Positions 56,701-64,000 of a stretch of DNA of 64,000 nucleotides are shown here, piece after piece. The translations under genes and the position numbers were made by a program. The first letter of the stretch is position 1; every line of letters begins with the position of its first letter. Below the pieces are notes generated by a model. The model was given only the letters and a program-made list of their open reading frames with translations. It made no database searches and had not been told where the DNA came from. The DNA is from Bretschneidera sinensis (Eukaryota > Streptophyta > Magnoliopsida > Brassicales > Akaniaceae), in assembly GCA_023935145.1 (NCBI GenBank), contig CM043698.1, positions 70,677,501 to 70,741,500 of the forward strand. Direction: 5' to 3'.

Positions 56701-59700
56701 ACATTTTATCAAGAAAATATCACACACAATGCTTGTGATATTTTCTTGATAAGTTGCTTGTGATATTTTCATACTTCAACAATATTTATTGTTTGACTAT
56801 GATTAACAATAAAAATTCAAAATTCTCAATCCCTTACAACAATAACTTAATAGTTTTATTTAGTTCTACACAATTTATATTATAATTATAAAAAATATAT
56901 ATGTTTTAAATATGATATTTATATTATTACATAAAACGCTTTAGAGGTGCTCTTGACTTTAGTATTTTTTGAAAATAAACGCTCTAGCTCCTACTCTACG
57001 ATCTTGCATCCTATTTTCAAATTATTGGGAGCGCTAAGAAATTAGTTTAGTTTTAATTCTTAATTGCAAGTATCAATCATCAAGCGTTCATGTTGAAGAA
57101 AGTGGGCTAAAGGGTTCGCACAAGCCATTTTGCCCCTAATGATCGATATCTGTAATTAACAATTAAAACTAAATTAATTTCTTATGTAACAATATTTAAA
57201 AAGCAAAAAATAAAAGACAATTAACTTGAAAGGACTATCTTTCCCTTAATGATGATCACATATTGTCACATGTGGTGTTCGCACATGTCACACATGTGTC
57301 AGTTTTAACTTTTCTTTTTTGATAAGTATGAGTTTTAACTTTTCAATAATCAATTGGCACTAAAAGGGCTCATTAGAGAATAGAGATTCATTAAAAATGT
57401 GAGGTGCACATTGATGCAATGGAAAACAGTGGTGCAAATGGAGATCAAGCCAAAAATGCCAGAGTTAATCAGATAAGAACCCATCTTTTAACTTAAAAAT
57501 TAATCAAAAGAAAATATGCGTATAAAGAATGAAATCAAATAAATCAGTTTAGAAGGAATACAACTCACCAGCAGCTGCTCCCCGACCAAAGCTTCGACCA
57601 ACTTCCCTGGCATTACCACGCTCATCATGCTGTTATAAGACACCCACAGGCAAGCCTAAGATTGTTATATACATGTAGCAGTCGAAGGCATGGGGCCAAA
57701 CAAGAATTCCGCCACATCAACCCAGAAAAAAGGTTTGCACACACTGAATAACAACCAGGGTAATTAAACTCAAGTGAAATACTGGTTCTTTGGTTGTGTT
57801 GATGATCACTTTAAGTTGTGTACAGAATAGTCCAAGTCAACTTTAGAGTTCTGTTCGAGCAGTTTTATAGGCTTGCATGTATAGAGATGCACACAGATCA
57901 CAACTTTATCTACTTACTACCATCTCCTTTTGGTGCTTACATGCACAAATTTTCAGTTAGATGATTTCACTTGATTGGAAAGCATTCATCCAACACATAA
58001 AATTTCCATTCAGTTTCAAGTTAAAATAAATAACTATAATAAGCTAGTCAGTAGGGTGCATTTGAATGTCCCATGAAAATTGAATAGCCGCATTTTGTTT
58101 CATATTGATTTTATAAGTAATTTCATCATTTTGAATTAGACCATTTCTAAAATGACAGCCACCAAAATACCTAGTAACAGAAACACAAAATGGCATCATT
58201 TCATAAGATCGTAAAAGTGATCACATGCCATTTCATGGCTCCAGTTATCTTCAGTTAACCATTCGAAATGATAAATTAAAAACCTTATATCTTACATAAA
58301 TTTCAAAGGATCTGCTCAATTTCCATATTACAACCAAAGGCACCCTCAATTTTTCCTCCTTGATTTCTCTACTAAACTAGTTCCACAAATCTAGAAAATA
58401 GTAGCATCATATATGCACTATGCACTTGCTTTTTTGCTTTAGTTCTTTCTTTTAGCTTGCTTCTCACGAAATTGTAGACTTCTATAACAACACCTAAATT
58501 TCAACATGTCAGTAACCACCAACCTATAACAATCAAACCCAAAAAGCCAAGAAAATGGACAACTTCTAAAACTCTCAAAAAATGACTCATTAACTGCAAG
58601 GCTGTGACCCTCTAAGTTAGAAAATGAGACACCACACCCCAGCATATGCCCTTTAGGCCTATATAGAGCCATCAGCTAATCAACTTCAGATTACTCCAGT
58701 CTTATGCATTCCCATTTCCCAATATGAACCCATATTTTCAGCAGTATCATTAAAAGGTCACAGTATTTGTAGCAATTAGCAGTTCCCAGGTGTTGCATTA
58801 TCTAAGGCGATGAACTCAGACTTCTTAGTAAATCTAACTTAATTCCGAGATCAGAATAAATGCAAGGCAAAATCAGTCAATCACGAGAAGTACATAAGGT
58901 AATACTGGAAACAAATGCGTATATGAAAACTTATGGATAACCTGAAAATAGAATCTAGAACGAGGTACTTCAGTCCGATTAGAAGAACGTTCAGTTCCTG
59001 CATGATGTCCACTGTGTTCCTTGTCAGATTCTTTTTTTTGATAAGTATGTTCCTTCTCAGATTTTTTTATCACAGCCTGAGTTTCAACCTTAGAATCAGG
59101 AGCTGATGGAGCCTCAAGTGGTACGGTATCTTCCAGCCGAGGACGGTGCTTTTGATCCCGATCTGTATGATCTCTAATATCCAAATCATTGTTGCTAGGC
59201 ACTCTTTCCGTTGCAGGTTTTCCATCCCTCCTAGACCTTTTAGGACTGAGACCAACCAGCGAAAGTTAAAAATCATGTTATGATTGAAAGCACAATGAAA
59301 CCATGTCATCAATTTGAACTGAAAAATAATATCGATCTGTGCAATTAGAGATACAAAATTATCATGCTTTCTGTCCAGAAAATAATTATTATGTTGTTTT
59401 GAAAAGTGATCAGAGAATTGGAGAAGTAGTGGCATAACATACATGCCCAAATCTAGTTCCCCTCAAGCCACAACAGCATGCAACCACAGTCGCATCACTT
59501 GGCAGTCGGCTCTCTCCCAAACACAATCACCTCAGTCAGACTGTTTATTTTGATAATCTCAATTTTCATGTTTACTATAGCTACAGATACTTATCTACCA
59601 ACCACAAGTGCAAGTAACCTGCAACTTGGGTTGTGCAACTCAACACAAGATACAATTAAGGGTGCATTTAGCTTGGAAACCAATGATTTATAGGACACTT

Positions 59701-61399
59701 CTTGCATTGAAAATCTGATGTGTCATATACTGTTGAACAAGATACTTGTGTCCAACAGTGTCTGTTAAGTGTATGATAGTTATCGTTCTTTGATAAGTGT
59801 AAGACAGTTATCACAAAATTTTGCTTAGTTTACCTAAAGAACTAGTAGAACTATGAGACTGGTGTCGTTTTTCTGAAGAAATTTACATAAAGTTATTGTT
59901 TACATAATTTAAATATGGTTATTCAATAAGCATATGAACGTTTAATAATTTTTAAATATAACTGTTCAATATCATAAAATAAACACAAACATATATGCCA
60001 TATCCCCATGCCTATGCTTTTCGGAGTAGCCATGTCCGAAAACTCGAGTCCCTGCCATATTTGGAACTCTAGGTCAGAGCATTGATGCATGAGCCATAAC
60101 CTTGAGAGATGAAAACTAACACTTCACTCGTTCACAATCCCCCAAATTAAAATTTACTTAAGACTTAATTGTGCATATTAAAATTAAGGCTCGATCAAAA
60201 GATCGATCCATATAAACAAGGATCATATGGAAAGATGGACATGACATGTTTATCTTATATTAATCATCTGAAGTGGCTTAACTATTGTCATCACTAATAA
60301 TGTAACTAACAGAATTGATGGCCAAGAGGAAACACACAGCGTTGCATTTATCCTAAAGAAGTCAACAACGTTAATCATGTGTAATCACTTCAATCATTTT
60401 TATGGTTTAATATTTCTGTGTATTGGACAGAATTCCTAAAATCAAAACACATAGATCAGCCAAAGTTTTATTCAGCTTTATCAAGTTTGGTCCAACTTAT
60501 GTTGAATGATCCAAGTTTAATGGACCAACTAGAGAACTGAAACAGTTCCTTAGCTGGGTCACTGGTCCACCAATTAACAATGCCAGGCTGGACCTGGCAC
60601 TGATAAAGTGATAACTGATAAGTAAGGTACATAGCACTCATGCACAGAATGACCTTCAACGAATTCATTCCATTTTCTATTAAGAAATCATATTTCAAAC
60701 AGCTCAAAATAAATCAAACAGTCCAACAATACAAAGTTAGATTGCAATAATTACAATAGCAACCAAACAAAAAGCAATTCAACTACTAAAAAATCAGCTC
60801 TATCAAAAGCTCAGTTGAATGTCAAAAAACATAGCTTTCAGTCCAGCCCACAGTTCATTAAATCAATCATAAAATTACAAGAAGAAAAGTAAACGTAAAG
60901 CATAAAACAATTCCTAGGTTTCTTTTTTACCATAGGGTACACTTGATTTCTACAAGTAATAGAAAACGATTCATACTTTCAAAACTCCAATTCACTCCAC
61001 TGTTCTACCATGAAAACCAAGAAAATCCCCCTATTCTTTCTTTATATCAACCGTTATAAACGATGAACCAAAACAAACAATACCAATGTATTTAAATTTG
61101 TTGCTAAATTCCATAATCACAACAGGAAATCCTAAATTTTAATTCATTATCTTCATATAAATATTACTATTCGAATATAACCTAGTCACAAAAGTCCATT
61201 TTAATCGCAACATTATACACCTATTACCCTTATCCAATAAATAGATGAGTATGATTGATATTATAAAAACATTTATGCACGAAGAAAAGAAGAGGGGCAC
61301 CCACCTGGGTTCTCGGTCGAATCTGGAACGATGTCGTTTAGAGTCGGAGTCTCGACCCTCTCGTCGAGACATTGGCTCTTTCTTCTTCTGAGTAGACAA
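53771..61399 (-). CDS. Arg/Glu/Gly-rich plant nuclear protein of unknown function, four exons
   Basis: Exons on the minus strand: 61305-61399, 58942-59245, 57569-57629, 53771-54357, all GT/AG and in phase, giving 348 residues. The start MSTQKKKEPMSRREGRDSDS is the first ATG of exon 1. The N-terminus is RS/RE-rich like splicing-associated proteins; the middle is charged (SPKRSRRDGKPATERVPS; FYFQHDERGNAREVGRSFGR across exons 2-3); then ERGWWRDAKDHRNE, PPPPARKRPVFREKKIPVDS, an RGG-like tail (ERYGGNYGGRDRFNGRQGYH) and the conserved end KNEEDQIAKVEALLDS. I recognise this as a conserved plant protein but know no function. The composition suggests nuclear RNA binding or splicing; that is inference. 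No signal peptide or membrane segment. The 3.2-kb intron 3 contains a LINE and inverted repeats; exons are intact. Confidence 0.85.
54785..54935 (+). repeat. inverted-repeat arm, left (intron 3)
   Basis: Contains TTTTCAATTGCATCAAAGTG, CCCCAATTGACAATGAAAAG and CACATGTGCGACACGTGC. It aligns, on the opposite strand and with gaps, to 57235-57440. Confidence 0.55.
55105..56728 (-). mobile_element. 5'-truncated LINE (L1-type) retrotransposon in intron 3
   Basis: On the minus strand it encodes the C-terminal part of a plant LINE reverse transcriptase: VNFSKSDLIPLGENINGRFF, LTHLGLPLGAKFKDKSVWNP, KRFEKQLVRWKNRYLSKGGR and RRFLWGN, followed downstream by a remnant of the zinc-finger RT-associated domain. 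The frame is broken by stops and shifts. The 3' end has a short A tail (T run on the plus strand, 55104-55113). A likely target duplication, AATGCTT(C/G)TGATATTT, lies at about 55086-55100 and again at about 56728-56742. Endonuclease and the RT catalytic core are missing, as expected from 5' truncation. Confidence 0.8.
56706..56752. repeat. perfect 19-bp stem hairpin
   Basis: Arms TTATCAAGAAAATATCACA (56706-56724) and its exact complement TGTGATATTTTCTTGATAA (56734-56752) around a 9-base loop, at the 5' border of the LINE. Confidence 0.9.
57235..57440 (-). repeat. inverted-repeat arm, right (intron 3)
   Basis: On the minus strand reads CATTGCATCAATGTGCACC, GTGCCAATTGATTATTGAAA and GACACATGTGTGACATGTGC, the inverted counterpart of 54785-54935, with an extra insertion of about 25 bases. 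Confidence 0.55.
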
Positions 61400-63155
61400 A
61401 CGAGAAGCAAGGGAGTGAATTAGGGCTCTGCTTCTTCACTGAGGTTGTGGGTTATAACTTATTTTGTGTGGATTCTCGCATAAATATCAAAAGTGTCTTC
61501 ATGATGCGTAGATCTAAGATCTTATCATGGCCATCCGTTAGGATCCGTGCTCGTATAGGGTTAAAAAGAAACTAAGGTACAATTTTCTATTGGGTAAATT
61601 GCACTTGTAGTCCCTGTATTTTTACGAGCTCCTATATCCCTGTAATTTTAAATTTTGATAATCAATCCATTCAGTTTTTAAATATATCTTATTCAATCCA
61701 TTGCTTTCAAAAGCGAAAACATTAAAATAAACTTTGAAATACCAAAGTATAAGTCTTTCTGGTATTTATTTTTTACTTTAAAAATAATAATTAAATTTTA
61801 AAAAATTTATAACATCTCAAAGCAGAAAAAATGTATGCTTCAATAAAAAAAAAGTCGTGCACTTTTGGAGACCAATGTCTTTTTTCAACCTCGAAAGAAA
61901 TTTTCGAACCTCCTTGCCTAAGGCGTTTCCCAATTATGTTTTTCAAAATATTGGTCCAATCAAAGTAGGAAAGCCAAAGTTCTGTTTAATTAAAAAAAAA
62001 ATGTCTCTCCATGGTTCATGCCCAATCTTTTCTCCCTCTCCTCTTTTCTCTTCCTTTCCTCTCTATCCTTTATCCTCTAAGGGAAAAAGGAGAGAGAAAG
62101 CAAGCATCATGAGAGACTTTTTTAATTTTTTGTTATTTTTAGTTAGAATAATAATGTTTTGTGAGGACTCCCACTCATATAAAGATGTTAATAATGTTTT
62201 GTGAGAACTCCTCCTTATTTTTACCATAAAAGAGTCCCATGGTCAAGGTTCCCACAAACGACATCACTGTTGAAGTCAATGTCAACGTGTCTCATAATAT
62301 TGTCTGTCATAGGCTTTATCTCGCACGAGTTTAAAAGACCTCGTAAGGGAGTGAGGACTCCCACCCTTATAAGGATGTTAGTCTTCCCATTACTCAACGA
62401 TGTGAGATCCGAGTCACCTCTCTTTATTTTTACCACAACATGTGCGATTGCAAAAATTCAAAAATTAAAGATTTAAATGAAACTCAATCAAAGTTCAAAC
62501 ACTCTCGGTGCAATATATCATTTTATACTAAGTTTCATATGTTTTAATTAGAATTTTATACAATAAAAAATACATTGTTTTTAAAAAAAATGATGCATGG
62601 GAATTATTATAAAATTTATGTAATGGATTGAATACACAAAAATTTAATTACAAATCGCCACTAGTTTATTATATGATTTAACCCATCTTCCATGACTGGT
62701 TTATAATTTCGAAAATTTGAGAAAAAAATAAGAGTTTAGATTAGATGTTGAAAATAAGTAAAACATGATTTTTTTTATTTAAACTAAACTTTATGAACAG
62801 CTTACAACTTCAAAAATTTGTTATAAAATACTTTGATAATATATAAAACAAGTTCAATTTTTTTTCTCATAAATCTAAAACTTTCATTGATACAAGTTAA
62901 AATGAGAAGTGAATATCATAATTTTAACTTTAGAAAATGAATTTTAAATGAATACCTTTTGTTTAAAGTTGGCAAAGAGGGACTAAGCCGGCCGCGAAAG
63001 CCATAGATACCTACCAGGGGAGGGAAAAAAATGTACCACTCAAAAGTGGCCTCATTAACTGCTTTTTGGACGTAGTAATGGTGCTTTCCACATATTAAAA
63101 AGCTCGTATGAGTCTATTATTTTATTGGAAATTTCCTGGAGAGCAAGATTGAAGA
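61400..63155. other. intergenic region with dispersed-repeat fragments
   Basis: Upstream flank of the minus-strand gene and of the plus-strand porin gene (divergent). GGTAAATTGCACTTGTAGTC near 61594 resembles a common plant dispersed repeat. A further LTR-like fragment lies at 62150-62440. The small open frames at 61857-62476 are not supported as genes. Confidence 0.45.
62150..62440 (+). repeat. LTR-like repeat fragment
   Basis: Contains GAGTGAGGACTCCCACCCTT, ATAAGGATGTTAGTCTTCCC and CTCAACGATGTGAGATC, wording that I recognise as a widespread dispersed plant LTR/TRIM-type sequence, plus a shorter duplicate of the GAGGACTCCCACT-ATAAAGATGTT block at 62162-62192. Borders are not resolved. Confidence 0.4.
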
Positions 63156-63164
63156 TATAAAAAA
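63156..63164 (+). promoter_or_regulatory. TATA box of the porin gene
   Basis: TATAAAAAA 74 bases before the ATG at 63239, in a region free of other signals. Confidence 0.5.
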
Positions 63165-63238
63165 GCCTGCTCTTTTGTTTCATTGCTATTTGTTTCTTGA
63201 GGGAGGGGCGTCATTCATAGTCGTCTCCGCAAACAAGC

Positions 63239-63788
63239 ATGAGCAACTCCCACCATAAGAAAACGAAAAGAAAAACCAGAATCAAAGGGCCACCTTTTTT
63301 CTCTAACTTTGGCAAGATTGCCGAAGGTTTGCTTAATCTTGATATACCTGATTTTTTGAAAGTCTTTTGTGTTTTTGTACTTTCTTATCTTGTTTACTAG
63401 GATCATATTTTCTTTTCAAAAGGGTTCCTTTGGTCTTTGTGTACATATCTCTTTATATTAGAAGCATAAATATGATGTTGATGTTAAGTTACTTCTCTTT
63501 TCCTGTTTCTATGCAGGAAGAATCATTGGAAAGAAAACTGTTATGTTTAGCCTTACACCATTCAATTCCACTTGCAAAGTTGATAAAAACAGGCGAAAAT
63601 GAAACTTAACAACCATAAGATTATTCTTGATCATGTTCCAATGAAGCACTAGCTGTCGAAATATATGCTGATTCTCTTCATATTTCAAGAATACATTCTT
63701 GTCTTCTGCTAATTTTGCAGACTTGCTTATAAAAGGATACAACAAAGATCAGATACTTAGTGTCACAACCCGCCTTGATACTGGACTG
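63239..63788 (+). CDS. mitochondrial outer-membrane porin (VDAC-like), exons 1-2, gene continues past the window
   Basis: VDAC forms the beta-barrel channel that lets ATP, ADP and other metabolites cross the outer mitochondrial membrane. Exon 1 is 63239-63326 and exon 2 63721-63788; the junction rebuilds a GAC codon, and exon 2 ends at CTG|GTATG in phase 0. The joined 52 residues contain KGPPFFSNFGKIAEDLLIKG and YNKDQILSVTTRLDTGL, matching the VDAC start (KGPG-F-DIGKKA-DLL-KDY, then DQKFSVTT-S-TG). An extra basic stretch of 15 residues (MSNSHHKKTKRKTRI) precedes the usual start. The donor chosen (GAAG|GTTTGC) is not a strong consensus, but it is the one that restores the family sequence. 63789-64000 is intron. 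The remaining exons lie outside, so integrity is unknown. Confidence 0.65.
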
Positions 63789-64000
63789 GTATGTATTAAT
63801 CTTTGACTGAATCACTAAATTTGTATATGCCACATGAGTCATATATAAAGCACAAACGAGAACAATAAAGCAAGAAAGGATTAACAGAAATTGTAGTATT
63901 AGCAGAGTAAAACACATGATTAAAAACATATATCATGATATATGACTCAGTCAACATACCAATTTATGCAATTTAAGAGTTGAAGGCCTCCTGTTTTACT

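Noticed and set aside
56706..56752. Hairpin as a bacterial-type terminator or miRNA precursor
   Set aside because: The stem is AT-rich without a U tract and too short for a plant miRNA precursor; a LINE junction scar is more likely.
61857..62476. Two adjoining plus-strand frames (115 and 91 residues)
   Set aside because: They cover an LTR-like dispersed repeat and low-complexity sequence; no domain or gene signals.

Overview
The window is nuclear DNA of a higher plant, most likely a woody eudicot. The evidence is spliced genes with GT/AG introns and plant-type products, an AT-rich background, tRNA-Met-primed Ty1/copia and Ty3/gypsy retrotransposons, a LINE, DNA-transposon remnants and many dinucleotide microsatellites. 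I see no bacterial operon, CRISPR array, phage or organellar insert. The species cannot be fixed from the sequence alone.

Layout. 1 to about 2.8 kb: 5' end of a minus-strand Ty3/gypsy element (LTR, primer-binding site, decayed gag). 2.8-5.6 kb: AT-rich, gene-free. 5.63-8.99 kb: a TIR element with TAA target duplications and an exon/intron-like interior. 9.1-21.66 kb: a decayed copia element (A) whose 3' LTR was hit twice, by a second copia element (B, 14.45-19.32 kb) and by a solo LTR (C, 19.60-21.25 kb). 23.2-26.9 kb: an intact five-exon GH3 beta-xylosidase gene of the BXL3/BXL4 type. 27.0-28.4 kb: a tandem duplication, a tRNA-Asn gene and a foldback MITE. 31.2 kb: a small conserved plant gene. 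33.4-52.7 kb: a minus-strand RlmN-like radical-SAM gene whose second intron has been blown up by a gypsy element (D, 37.18-52.10 kb, perfect CATGC duplication), which is itself interrupted in its 3' LTR by a young copia element (E, 37.27-42.32 kb, perfect GGGCT duplication). 53.8-61.4 kb: a minus-strand gene for an R/G/E-rich, probably nuclear, RNA-associated protein, with a LINE fragment and an inverted-repeat pair in its large intron. 63.2 kb to the end: the first two exons of a VDAC (mitochondrial porin) gene running out of the window.

The host genes are unrelated housekeeping or cell-wall genes and form no pathway. The dominant story is nested transposition and its effect on the radical-SAM gene, which also shows a probable 1-bp frameshift in its last exon and no visible in-frame start codon in its first recognisable exon. 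The most interesting structure is in element D, a Tat-like gypsy element. Between pol and the 3' LTR it carries an antisense ORF of the 'putative gypsy type transposon' family, and beside that ORF an array of about ten 89-bp tandem repeats, each able to form a hairpin. Its pol has an in-frame deletion joining RNase H to the end of integrase. I did not find a convincing new defence or regulatory system.
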